A stretch of DNA of 64,000 nt, taken from assembly GCA_007115705.1 (NCBI GenBank), contig QXEO01000340.1, positions 574,990-638,989 on the forward strand, given 5' to 3'. The stretch comes from Dactylis glomerata. Taxonomy: Eukaryota > Streptophyta > Magnoliopsida > Poales > Poaceae. Shown in pieces: positions 25,106 through 36,073 of the stretch. The notes beneath the pieces were generated by a model that did no database searches, was not told the DNA's origin, and saw only the letters and a program-made list of their open reading frames with translations. How positions within the stretch are numbered: the stretch's first letter is position 1; each line of letters begins with the position of its first letter. The position numbers were made by a program, and so were the translations under genes.

Positions 25106-25700
25106 ATGTTGTTCCCTAAGTATGCTCTAGAGGACCTTACAGTAGGTAGTGGTTCTATAATTGGGAAAGGTAACATCGAGGAGTTCTTTAATTATGTTAG
25201 TATGCATAAAGATGTTGAGGATAGATATTTAGCTGAGCTCGCTCCTAGTTATGAAGTTGCTGCTGCTTATTTAGTTCACATGTTGGAGGTTAGTTTTGTT
25301 AACCTTAATCCTTTTATGCAACAAATGTTTCTTAAGCTTCATGATATCGAAGACTCCGAAAAGAAAGATTTTATTTTAGAGATTGCGTAGAGAATTTAGA
25401 GATGTTGTTATAGAAGCTAGGAAAGTTTTTGAGCGTTTTAATATGCTTGGCTCACGTGTAGAGGTTGTTGGTACAAACAAGGAAGAAATCAAAGTACCTA
25501 TGCCTTGCAAACTTGTAGGATTGCATGAAGCTTTGGAAAAGAATTTTGATTGGATTTGTCCTGAAAATCTTTTTGATGAAAGGACTGAACCCAAGAGTGT
25601 TCATAAGGGATCTTCAAAAACTCATTTGGATACAATACAATGCCTTGTTGAAAAGACTTCTGCAATTGATCTTAATGCCTCATTTAAAAAAAATACTTGA
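25106..25700 (+). pseudogene. Element B copy of the unknown family ORF, frameshifted
   Basis: Homologous throughout to 1134-1718: same start context, shared VGSGSIIGK and NIEEFFN near the N-terminus, shared PCKLVG and ICPENLFDE near the C-terminus. A net loss of about two bases near 25383 shifts the frame. The first part stops at 25390, and the rest is open in another frame to 25700. The C-terminus (AIDLNASFKKNT) differs from the element A version. Confidence 0.75.
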
Positions 25701-26352
25701 TTTCCACTTTCTGCGCCTAGCTCAAAGGCGTTAAAGAAAAGCACTCTTGGGAGATAACCCATTGTTTTCTTTTCAGTAATTTTTATTTTATTTGAGTCTT
25801 GGAAGTTATTACTACTATAATGACCTCTCCTTATAATTTTTATTTCGTTTTTGTGCCAAGAAGAACCTCTAATTTGAGGAAGGTAAGATTTGGGGAAGTT
25901 GCTGTCCAGAAACAGATTTCTGCGCTGCACCGTAAAAATTCGTGAAAATCCTCAGAATATCTTTTTGATCTGCGATTTCTTGTGCGCATGCCCCAGGTTA
26001 TTTTCAAAATTTTATTAGTTTTGCACTTTTCTATTTGAGCAACAGAAGGTCCTCAAAAAAATCAATCTTTATCAGCTGTTATGTTTTGACAGATTCTGCC
26101 ACTATTTGTGTTTGCCTCTCGATCGCTTTATTTTTGAGTTCTTTTGATCACGGAACTTTTGAGGAAGTTGCTAAAGTAGCTTATGCTTTAATGGATGGTA
26201 TATTTGAGTTTGAAACTGAACCAGAAGGGTAGATTTATTATCATGCTTATACTAATGTTGCTAATAGAATTGTGTGAAGTTTTGTATGAAGGAAGTTTTC
26301 AAGTGTAGGGAATGGAGAGTGATGAGATGAGATGAAGTATGGAAAAAAGCTC

Positions 26353-26420
26353 AAGCTTGGGGATGCCCATGTCACCCCAAGAAATATCCAAGAGGTACAA
26401 GCGTCAAAGCTTGGGGATGC
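26353..26420 (+). repeat. Internal polypurine-tract-like pair, element B
   Basis: AAGCTTGGGGATGC at 26353-26366 and 26407-26420. The true tract is at 48350-48363. Confidence 0.85.
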
Positions 26421-27046
26421 CCCTGAGGCACCCCTTCTTCATCGGCAAAAATCAGGTCACCTTTCAAGACACTATATTTTTATTGCTTCATATTCTATGC
26501 GTTTTTCTTGGAGCATCTTTACTTTCGCTTTCAGTTTTTCTTTTGTTTTGTTTGTTGCAATAAATGGTTGGACCCCAACAAATTTCTTTTAGAGATGACA
26601 CACTCCGTTTTTCATTGCCAAGAACACACTAGTTTTCACTCTTATCATTCAATGAGTGTTCTCTTTTTCTAGAACTGCGCTTAGCTTTCGTTTTTTGCCT
26701 TGATTTTTGTTCAGATCTTGTTATATCTTTGCATCAAGGTGTATTTAGACCACTATGTTGGTTTTCATCAAAAGAGGTGACTCAAAAAGGTTTGAATGGT
26801 GTTGGAAAAGAGAAAAAAGTTTCAGGCCTATAGTGGTACAAATGGGAGCTTGTTTAGACTGCAGCTTAGACTTTTGCATGTCATGCTTGATGTTATTTTG
26901 ATAGTATGCTTAGTAGTTTTTGCTGTAGCATGACTTGTCTCAAATGACTGAGTATGCTTAATGAGCCTTTGAAAAAATCATGCATTGTTTTTGTTATATG
27001 GGAGCATATTATTGTGGTTTTCTCCTTTGATGCTTTATTTGGGTTG

Positions 27047-27051
27047 ACTTG
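27047..27051. repeat. Target-site duplication of element C, left
   Basis: ACTTG before the 5' LTR, repeated at 38285-38289 after the 3' LTR. The uninterrupted site is visible in element C itself as GGGTTGACTTGGCGCATG near 30386. Confidence 0.93.
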
Positions 27052-28700
27052 TGATACGTCTCAAACGTATCTATAATTTTTGATGCTCCATGCTTGTTTA
27101 TACACCATTTGCTTTGTGTTTTGTTACACTTCGTAGCGTTTTTATGCATTTTCCGGAACTAACCTATTAACGAGATGTCACAGTGCCAGTTCCCTGTTTT
27201 CTGCTGTTTTTGTGTTTCAGAAAAGCTACACAGGAAATATTCTTGGAATTGGATGAAATAAAAGCCGAAACTCCTATTTTTACCGAAGCTTCGCGAAGAC
27301 CAAAGATGAGACGGAGGGGGGCCAGGGGCCAGGCTCACCATGGGGTGGCGTGGCCTAGCCCCTGGCCACGCCACCACATGATGAGGCCACCTGGCCCACC
27401 TTCTGATGTTGCCCTTTCGCCTATAAATTCCCCTCGATGGGAAAAACCTAAAGGATGAATCGCTTTTCCTCGAAACATACTGCAAGCTGCCGCCATCGTC
27501 GAAGCGAGATCGGGAGGATCCAGGAGCTCTTCCCAGCACCCTGCCGGAGAGGGGAATCCCATCTGGAGGCCTTCTCCACCACCATGGTCGCCTCCGGAGT
27601 GATGTGTGAGTAGTATACCTTGGACTACGGGTCCATAGCAGTAGCTAGATGGTCGTCTTCTCCACCATGTGCTTCATGTTTAGATCTTGTGAGCTACCCT
27701 ACATGATCAAGATCATCTTTGTGTAATTCTAGATGCTGTGTTTGTTGTGATCCGATGAGTATTGGTACTATGTCAAGTTGATATGCTGAATATATATCTT
27801 TATGTTATCTCTATGTTGTTTATGAACATGCATGCTCTCCGTTGCTAGTAGATATCTTGGCCGAGTAGATGCTAGTGACTCCAAGAGGGAGTATTTATGC
27901 TCGATAGTTGGGTTCATGCCTCTAGTAATCTGGGGGAGTGACAGAAACCTCTAAGGTTGTAGATGTGCTGTTGCCACTAGGGAGAAAACAACATTCTTGT
28001 GTCCAAGGACATTTGCTTTGTTTACTTTACGCACTTTGCTTAATGCAGTTATCAGTTGTTCACAACTTAATACCCAATGTTTGCTCGGACGACATTGGGA
28101 GGGTGGATTATTAGTCATAGATGCAGTTGGATTACGGTCTATGTATATTGTCATAATGCCTAGAGTGAATCTCATAGTGATCCTCATGACATATGTACGT
28201 TATCTTTATTCTATCGATTTCCCAACGGTAATTTGTTTACCCAGTATGTTGTTATTTATCTTATGGAGAGACACCACTAGTGAACTGTGGAGCCTGGTCC
28301 AATTTCCTTTACATTTCTATACCGTTTTACTTTTACTCGCACTGTTTACTTTTACTTGCATACTATTACCTTTTACCACTCGATACGCTCAATCCTTTTT
28401 TACAGCAAACCGGTGAGATTGACAACCTCATTGTAAGTTGGGGGCAAAGTACTTGGTTGTGTTGTGTGCAGGTTCCACATTGTTGCTAGGTGAAGAAGCT
28501 CCTACGTCAACTACGCACAAGCAATTTTTCTGGCGCCATTGTCCGGAGTGTTGCGAAGCTAGCAAGCATCACCTTTTGAAGTTTGGCTTTCTCCTACTAG
28601 TTTGATAAACCTTGGTTTCACAACTGAGGGAAGACTTGCTGCTGTGCTCATCATACCTTCCTCTTGGGGTTCCCAATGGGCTGTTACTTACAAGCCATCA
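27052..28700 (+). repeat. 5' LTR of element C
   Basis: 1649 bp, with TATAAA at 27422-27427. It is followed by a weakened primer site at 28712-28729 (TGGCACCGTTGTCGGGGA, two changes from the tRNA-Asp complement). Confidence 0.92.
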
Positions 28701-28872
28701 AGCAATTTTTCTGGCACCGTTGTCGGGGAGAAAGAAGATTTCTGCAAGGGGAGTCTCGCACGCACCATCTTTTACTTTGTTTTTGTTTTGCTTTATTTAT
28801 TTTTGCTTGCATCTTTTTATCAAAAATACAAAAAAAATTAGTTCCTTTGATAGTTTGCATTCCGTTACTTTG

Positions 28873-29043
28873 ATAGCTTTGGGAAAGAATTTCGATTTGA
28901 TTTGTTCTGAAAACCCTTTTGATGAAAGTAGTGAACCAAAGAGTGTTCATAAGGGATCTTCAAAAACTCATTTGGATACAATTCAATTTATTGTTGAGAA
29001 GACTTCTGCAATTGATCTTAATGCCTCATTTGATAATACTTGA
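28873..29043 (+). pseudogene. 3' remnant of the unknown family ORF in element C
   Basis: Matches the last part of the element B ORF (SVHKGSSKTHLDTIQ and AIDLNASF shared). The first roughly 430 bp present in B are missing: sequence just after the primer region joins directly to the middle of the ORF near 28870. No start codon remains in the correct context. Confidence 0.75.
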
Positions 29044-29695
29044 TTTGCACTTTCTGCGCCTAGCTCAAAGGCATTAAAGAAAAGCACTCTTGGGAGATAA
29101 CCCAATGTTTTATTTTTAGTACTTTTTCTTTTATTTGAGTCTTGGAAGTTATTAATATTGTAATGACCTCTCCTTATCATTTTTATTTCGTTGTTGTGCC
29201 AACAAGAACCTCTAATTTGAGGGAGGTAAGATTTGGGGAAGTTGCTGTACTGAAACAGATTTCTGCACTGCACCGTAAAAATTCGTGAAAATTCTCAAAA
29301 TACCTTTTTGATCTGAATTTCTTGAGCATATGCCCCAGGTTATATCCAAACTTTCATTAGTTTTGCACTTTTCAATTTGAGCAACAGAAGGTCCTCGAAA
29401 AAATCGACCTTTGTCAGCTGTTCTGTTTTGACAGATTTCTGCCACTATTTGTGTTTGCCTCTCGATCACTTTCTTTTTGAGTTCTTTTGATCACGGAACT
29501 TTTGAGGAAGTTGCTACAGTAGTATATGCTTTATATGTGGTGTTTTTGAGTTTGAAACTGAAACAAAAAGGGTTGATTTACTGTTATGTTTATGCTAACA
29601 TTGCTAATAGAATTGTGTGAAGTTTTGTATGAAGGAAGTTTTCAAATGTAGGGATTGGAGAGTGATGAGATGAGATGAAGTATGGACAAAAGCTA

Positions 29696-29763
29696 AAGCT
29701 TGGGGATGCCCATGCCACCCCAAGAAATATCCAAGAGGTACAAGCATCAAAGCTTGGGGATGC
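29696..29763 (+). repeat. Internal polypurine-tract-like pair, element C
   Basis: AAGCTTGGGGATGC at 29696-29709 and 29750-29763. The true tract is at 36620-36633. Confidence 0.85.
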
Positions 29764-31415
29764 CCCCGAGGCACCCCTTCTTCATCGACAAAAATCAGGT
29801 CACCTTTCAACACACTATATTTTTATTGCTTCATATTCTATGCATTTTTCTGGGAGGGTCTTTACTTTTGATTTCAGTTTTCTTTTTTTTTGCTGCAATA
29901 AATGGTTGGACCCCAACAAATTTCTTTTGGAGGAGATATACTTCGGTTTTCCATTTGCCAAGAACACTCTAGTTTTCACTCTTATTATTCAATGAGTGTT
30001 CTCTTTTTCTAGAACTACGTTTAGCTTTCGTTTTTCGCCTTGATTTTTGTTCAGATCTTGTTTTATCTTTGTATCAAGGTGTATTTAGACCACTGGTCTA
30101 TGTTGGATTTCATCAAAAGAGTTGTCTCAAAAAGGTTTGAATGGTGTTGGAAAAGAGAAAAAGTTTTATGCGAAAAAGTGGTACAACAAGGAGCTTGTTT
30201 AGACTGCGGCTTAGACTTTTGCATGCCATGCTTGATGTCGTTTTGATAGTATGCTTAGTAGTTTTTGCTGTAGCATGACTTGTCTCAAATGACTGAGATT
30301 GCTTAATGATCCTTTAAAAAAAATCATGCGTTGTTTTTATTATATGGAAGCATTTATTTGGTTTTCTCCTTGATGCTTTATTTGGGTTGACTTGGCGCAT
30401 GCTTACAACATGTTTGACTCTTACAAAGTCGCCATAAGCCTTTATGATCATTTGGTTTTCGACTTGTGATGCCATTTTATGCTTCTTTTAATGATGTTTT
30501 GTCGCTATGCATGATTATGGCCATTATTGCTCTCTTATTTGGTCGCTCCCAGTCTTTTGCTAGCCCTCATTTTGTACTGAGTATGAGCTCTACTCGTGCA
30601 TCCAACTCCCAAAAACCAAGTTATTCCAATGTGTCCACCATACATACCTATTAGCAATTTGCTATTCCAAGTACATTTGACTTGCTTTTATCTATCCTTC
30701 AAATTAAACTCTTTTTGGTGTTATGTGAAAATTAGTCAGTAAAGCTCACACGAACCTGACGACACACTTTACTTTTCTCGATTTTAAAATTTTCACGTTG
30801 TGGATCTCTTATGTTGACGTTATGCTTGCAAGTTGTAAGTTGGAAATTAGCCCAGCCATGCCGTCATGGGGCAAGCTTTCAACATTGCACTTTCTCTCAT
30901 TTGAGTTGATATCGTGATCTTTTGTTTATGGATACTCGCGATGTGAAATAAGTTGGGAATCTTGCGGGATCATGGAGTTTGTATATGTGTTAGAGAAATG
31001 CCTGGGCCGCTAATCTAAGCCATGCATCATTCATGGTGGAAATTTACAGCATGCCCATAGTGGACATTCGATGACGCATCTCACAATAAAAAGCTATACC
31101 AATGGTAAATAAAAGAGATGCCGAGGTGTTCATTGTCTGTTTGTCCTATCATTTTGATGTGGGCTTGTTCCATGTCATCGGGCAAGGAGGTACCCCGTTG
31201 GCGGTTCTCGATGATACGTGTATACTTACAATGACAAGAGCTTGCTTGGGACCTAAAGTCGAGTAGCATGAGGTTTGGGTATTCGTATTTCACGGGACAC
31301 GAGGTTTTCAACTTATGATTGGTTAAGCATATGCTCATAATTGTACTCACATTAACTTTAACCATTCAAGATGCCAATGATGGGGGCAATGAGAGCTCAA
31401 AGCTAGTAAGTACCA

Positions 31416-31424
31416 TAATTTTTG
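31416..31424. repeat. 9-bp target-site duplication of the Mutator-like element, left
   Basis: TAATTTTTG, repeated exactly at 36074-36082. The empty site is seen in element A as CCATAATTTTTGAAGG (about 4098-4113). Confidence 0.97.
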
Positions 31425-31592
31425 GGGATTTCTATTTTCGTGCCCTCGGGTCCTTAGTTGTGCTCAGTTTTCCCCAGCCGCTTAGTTTTTCCTTAGTTTT
31501 GCCCAAGCCCTTGTCTAAAACCCTCACAAGGAGCTCGGACGGGAGGAATCCCGTTTAGTTGACCATTGGTTGGTGCTGGTAAGTGGGGCCGC
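31425..31592 (+). repeat. Left terminal inverted repeat of the Mutator-like element
   Basis: The first 143 bp match the reverse complement of 35931-36073, with about 10 mismatches counted by eye. Weaker similarity continues to about 31592, including GTGGGGCCGC. Confidence 0.95.
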
Positions 31593-31818
31593 TGTTGGTG
31601 CCCCGCAGTGGACACGTCTCCACTAATCCAGATCATTGTGGGGCCCACAACTTGTCCATGTTAGCGTGCCAGACCCACAGCTTACCCAGGTGACCGTTGC
31701 AAAATGGGAGCCCGAGCCAGCCCCGCGCCCGTGCCCATGCCATTGCTTGCCCTTTCTTTCCCCGCGCCCCATTGTTCTTCTTCTCCGCCAGCGGCAGCCC
31801 TTCTCCGGCAGGCGGGTG

Positions 31819-32488
31819 ATGTCTAGTTTCTCTTCGACCTCCCGTTCTTCATGGCCGCAGTATGGACCCGTGCCTTTGACAAGATACCCTAACTGCCCAC
31901 GCCAGGAGCCTCTGAAGCGGTCGATCTGTAAGACGGACGACAACGGCAACCGTGGACGTGAGTTCCTTGCATGCGAGAGCTTGCCATATAGAGAGGGGGA
32001 TAAGGTTAGATCTCGCTCCAATTGCTCTGTTTTCTCTCGATTTTCTTGTTATTCCCTCAAATTTGGGATTTAGGGTTCACGTTGTTGTTTTCAGATCCTG
32101 AAGAAATGCAGGTATTTCGAGTGGATCGATGTGTACGTTCAGAGGCTTCAATTACAGGAATCAATTGGCACTATTGGGGAGCGCAATTTGGGAGGGGGGA
32201 CTTGCCGTAGAGAATGCGGCGGAGAGAGGAGCCGTTCTGATTATGCCTAATGCTCCCAATGCAGAACTGGTGGAAGTGAAGGGAGAACTGAAGAAAATGA
32301 ACAAGCAGTTACGGCAGCTGATCGAGTTGAAGAAGCAAGCTAATCTGATGGCTGGTTGTTTTTTGTTGTTGTATAATTGCGATCGGATTCTTATCATTGC
32401 TCATCAGGCGCTAGAAGTTGTTACAAGGGATCCCTTGTTACAAATCCATTATTTAGTTACATGTACTTGTAGTTGTTTTCAAAGTTAG
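31819..32488 (+). pseudogene. GRF-type zinc-finger protein gene, frameshifted
   Basis: Exon 1 (31819-32004) encodes a Ser-rich start, then YGPVPLTRYPNCP and GREFLACES. The intron runs 32005-32094 with GT-AG borders. Exon 2 begins ILKKCRYFEWID, the closing part of a GRF-type zinc finger. Soon after, the frame shifts at a run of six G (32194-32199): the starting frame stops within about 20 codons, while the next frame stays open to 32488 and encodes the expected coiled coil (KKMNKQLRQLIELKKQ) and a hydrophobic segment (CFLLLYN). This is the usual layout of small grass GRF proteins. The first zinc-ligand position appears to be Tyr instead of Cys (TRYPNC). GRF fingers bind nucleic acids in other proteins; the role here is unknown. 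Confidence 0.75.
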
Positions 32489-32538
32489 TGTGTGCATTCA
32501 CCGAAATTACCAAAAAAAATAAGTGTTAGGGAATATAG

Positions 32539-33287
32539 GAATGCTAAAGATAGTTGATAATTGTTAGAGGGGTGACAAATAATGCATTCACCGAAATCCC
32601 ACAAATATGTATGTCTCATGTTTATACCAAAATTATACCACTTTTGGGACGTTTCAAATAACCAAAACTATATCCCAAACTATATTCCCTAAAAGAAAAG
32701 GAATGCTAAAGAAAGTTGATAATTGTTAGAGGGGTGATAAATAATCCATTCACCGAAATCCCCCAAATATGCCAAATATGTATGTCTCATGTTTCTACCA
32801 AAATTATACCACTTTTGGGCCGTTTCAAATTACCAAAACTATATTCCCTAAAAGAAAAGGAATGCCAAAGAAAGTTGATAATTGTTAGAGGGGTGATAAA
32901 TAATCCATTCACCGAAATCCCCCAAATATGCCAAATATATATGTCTCATGTTTCTACCAAAATTATACCACTTTTGGGCCGTTTCAAATTACCAAAACTA
33001 TATTCCCTAAAAGAAAAGGAATGCTAAAGATAGTTGATAATTGTTAGAGGGGTGATAAATAATCCATTCACCGAAATCCCTCAAATATGTATGCCTCATG
33101 TTTATACCAAAATTATACCACTTTTGGGCCGTTTCAAATTACCAAAACTATATCCCAAACTATATTCCCTAAAAGAAAAGGAATGCTAAAGAGAGTTGAT
33201 AATTGTTAGAGGGGTGACAAATAATGCATTCACCGAAATCCGCAAATATGTATGTCTCTTGTTTACACCAAAATTATACCACTTTTT
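32539..33287. repeat. Five tandem repeats of about 160 bp inside the Mutator-like element
   Basis: Units start at about 32539, 32701, 32860, 33019 and 33181 with GAATGCYAAAGA. Each contains TTGATAATTGTTAGAGGGG and CACCGAAATCC. The last unit is shortened. Spacing is 159-162 bp. Confidence 0.92.
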
Positions 33288-33392
33288 AGTTTAACATTTT
33301 TAGATCGTGGAAAATAATGCATAAATAGAGGGAATATAGTTACGTGGCAAACTCGTTATTGCACATAAATAGAGGGGTGGCACTGTCCACCG

Positions 33393-33460
33393 ACAGAGAG
33401 AGAGAGAGGGGTGGCCACGAAGAGAGAGAGAGAGGGGTGGCCACGAAGAGACGGAGAGGG
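33393..33460. repeat. GAGA-rich short tandem repeat
   Basis: Two to three copies of a unit of about 31 bp made of GAGAGAGAG followed by GGGGTGGCCACGAA. Confidence 0.85.
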
Positions 33461-33567
33461 GTATACTTCCCGTTAGATCAGTGGATCAATGGTTGGTGGT
33501 GTCGATCCGTGTGACAACGGCTCAAGCAATCAGGATAAGTTTGGGCTTCTGTGAGCATTTGTGACAG

Positions 33568-34140
33568 TACTTGAGGGCAAAACTGAGTAGTACTAAGAAA
33601 CCAAGAGCACGTAAATAGTAAATAGACTAAGAGATTCAAACAAAAGAATTACAAAATGAAAAATGCGTGTTTTTTACAATATAATTCATATTGGGCTACA
33701 TCAAATTATTTGCAATTCAAATATACATGAGTGTGACAATTATGGCCTCATTTAGACAAACTATGTTTTGGGGAAGATGTTTTGCAAAGGGGTTTGAGTG
33801 GAAAACCATGCATCTTCATAGCTACTAGTGATTCTGAGAAGTGGCAATTTGTGGTAAAACTTGATTTATCTATGTTTGTTAAGGTTTCCTAGGTGGCAGG
33901 TTGTGTAGGAAGACTCCATGAGTAGGTGCCACTATGTTTTTAATTTTTTTTTTAATTTTTTTGCGCATGAAATGACTCAATTAGCTATGTTAATCTCATT
34001 TGTTGACTCTCTGTTGACTAGCTACTTGAGGGTAAAATTGAGTATATTGCACTTGCTAGTCTAAGTACTCGAGGGGAAAACTGACTACAGATAAAATTTC
34101 TGTATAAGGCCCGAGGTTATAACTGAGTACACCAAACGTC
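33568..34140. repeat. Decayed TIR-like blocks inside the Mutator-like element
   Basis: AAAACTGAGTAGTACTAAG with a following GCACGTAAATAG (33579-33618) resembles the element's right terminus (AAAACTGAGTACAACTAAG then GCACGAAAATAG). Further diverged copies of GAGGGNAAAACTGAGTA occur at about 34027, 34070 and 34110. This suggests an older internal terminus. Confidence 0.55.
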
Positions 34141-34219
34141 CCAGGGTTAGCCTCGTGTCGCGGTGCACGCTGCAGCCGTGCATAGCGGACACGTGTTGCG
34201 GTACATGCCACTTTCATCT

Positions 34220-34227
34220 TTATAGAG
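34220..34227 (+). promoter_or_regulatory. TATA-box candidate for the zf-XS gene
   Basis: TTATAGAG, about 120 bases before the ATG at 34343 and followed by a CT-rich leader. Position and context suit a plant core promoter. Confidence 0.5.
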
Positions 34228-34342
34228 CCCATCTTTCTCTCCCTCGACGCTCGCCCACTCTCTCATTCTCACTGCAACCGCCTCTCCTGTCCCATCATCT
34301 TCTCCACAACCGAAGAAAAAACCCCGAAGAAAACCGCCGGCG

Positions 34343-35336
34343 ATGGAGAAGAATGAGATGCCCATTATCGGCGCTGCCGACGTAGCCGCCGGCGCATCGG
34401 CCGCCGCCCCCGTCCAGGCCCCCGCCGCTGCTTCCAACATAGCCGCTGACGCATCGGCCGCCGCCCCCGTCCAGGCCCCTGTCGCTTGGGACCCGTATGA
34501 ACCAGTGCCGTACGTCGCACCGGAGAACCCCTATGACACCAGCATCATCGACGACGAGCTGGAGGTAACCCTTTGTTCCCTTGTTCTTATCCCATTTCAA
34601 TCCTTTTGTGTTAGATCTAGCGTTATTAGGGTTCGTCTGTTCCTAGTTCAATCCTTTTGTGTTAGATCTTGCATTATTAGGGTTCGTCTGTTCCTAGTTC
34701 AATCCTTTTGTGTTAGATTTTGCATTATTAGGGTTTGTCTATTCCTAGTTCTAGATCTTGCGTTATTAGTGTTTGTGATTTGCTTTTGTTTAAGATTCAG
34801 TTAACTTATGTGAGTAATCAATCCCATCCGGTTAATTTGTGCCGATGATGATGAATATTTGGGCACAAATTGATTCAGGGTTTGGTCAGTGAACAATTGG
34901 TGTGTACAAATTTATTGTGCATGATCTTTGGTTCACTGACTCAAATCCTGGATATAAGTGTGTCCAATGTAACTGAGGCTACCTCTTTTTTTCGTGCCCA
35001 TATTATCATGCATGATCTTTTGTTCACTCTCTGTTCCATCATCGTTGCAATTGACTCCGTATTTTTTGCACGATCTTTGGTGCTATGTGACAGGTGCAGA
35101 GCAGCGACGTCGACAGCGACGACGAGTCCTTCCACACCAAGACTCGTCATGTCCTCAGGAGGCTGCAGTCCGGCCATTACGATGGCCACTTTGCTCGAGG
35201 CGTTTACAAGTGCCCCTTCTGCAACAGGAAGCTCCGCGCCACCGACTTCAACTGTCTGGTGAACCATGCTGAATCCATTGGCAGATGCGGCGCTAGAGTT
35301 GGAACAACCGTGAACGTGCATGCATTCGTGGCCTAA
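34343..35336 (+). CDS. zf-XS-type zinc-finger protein, two exons, truncated by a stop
   Basis: Exon 1 (34343-34564) encodes an Ala/Pro-rich region with two near-identical ASAAAPVQAP blocks, then an acidic stretch. The intron runs 34565-35093 with GT-AG borders. Exon 2 encodes an acidic SDVDSDDES segment and then YKCPFCNRKL...CLVNHAESIG, the zinc finger that precedes the XS domain in SGS3/FDM-type RNA-silencing proteins. No XS or XH domain follows. The frame stops at TAA (35334-35336) but stays open beyond it for 30 more codons (HKALGIHLRSLQASHRRYLE...) to 35429, which looks like the natural continuation of the finger. As it stands the protein is 154 aa. A typical grass relative may be finger-only, so the ancestral length is uncertain. 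Confidence 0.7.
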
Positions 35337-35908
35337 CACAAAGCACTTGGGATTCACCTGCGCAGCCTCCAAGCGAGTCACAGGCGCTACCTGGAGGCGT
35401 TGAACATGCCTACTGCACTCTGTATGTGACTGCTATTTCTGTAGAGCAGCTTAAATTCATGTAAAATGTAGCTTATGTTGGATCTATCGGTAGTACTGTT
35501 GGATTTGTTGTGAATATATCTATGCTATGTTGGCTGCTGTATGCAGCTTATCCTATATTTTCTCTGGATTTGTGCCCTAGATTTCCTACCTGATTGGGTA
35601 AAAACGAAGGCATAAAGAAATGAATGGCGTTAAAAAATAGAAGGAGAAGCTGCTCTAGATTTGCTACCAATTTGGGCAATCAAGAATGAATGAGATCGAG
35701 CGAGAGAGAGGAAAAAGCTGCATTGAAAACTGCTAATCTAGGCGAAAGAGACAGAAACCACTCGTGCCCACGTCCCGGACCCACACGGCTCCACACGCTA
35801 TGGCCCCACACGCTACGGCCCCCGCTCCGCTCGTATGACCAAACACGGTCTCGTCCTGTCCCACGCGGTCCCTTTCTACCAGCCCCACATGATGCGGCCC
35901 CACACGAT

Positions 35909-36073
35909 GCGGCCCCACTCGTCAGCATGGAATGGTCAACTGAACGGGATTCGTCCCGTCCGAGCTCCTTGTGAGGGTTTCAGACAAGGGCTTGGGGAAA
36001 ACTGAGAAAAAACTAAGGAGCTGGGGAAAACTGAGTACAACTAAGGACCCGATGGCACGAAAATAGAAATCCC
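35909..36073 (-). repeat. Right terminal inverted repeat of the Mutator-like element
   Basis: Inverse of 31425-31592. Just inside lie several short repeats around GCGGCCCCACACG (35800-35920), a subterminal array. Confidence 0.95.

Larger units (their letters stand above)
31425..36073 (+). mobile_element. Mutator-like element with two captured zinc-finger genes (Pack-MULE-like)
   Basis: 4649 bp with long terminal inverted repeats beginning GGGATTTCTATTTTCG and a perfect 9-bp target duplication, the hallmark of Mutator insertion. No MURA-type transposase ORF is visible, so it is non-autonomous. Cargo, all on the plus strand: a GRF-type zinc-finger gene (31819-32488) and a zf-XS-type gene (34343-35336), both with an intron. 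Between them lie five 160-bp tandem repeats, a GAGA-rich short repeat and decayed TIR-like blocks. It sits in the non-coding part of element C and so is younger than that insertion. Confidence 0.93.

Noticed and set aside
32716..33027. Repeated protein frame of 103 codons in the Mutator-like element
   Set aside because: It arises because the tandem unit is about 159 bp, a multiple of three. Other units with 162-bp spacing or stops do not continue it.
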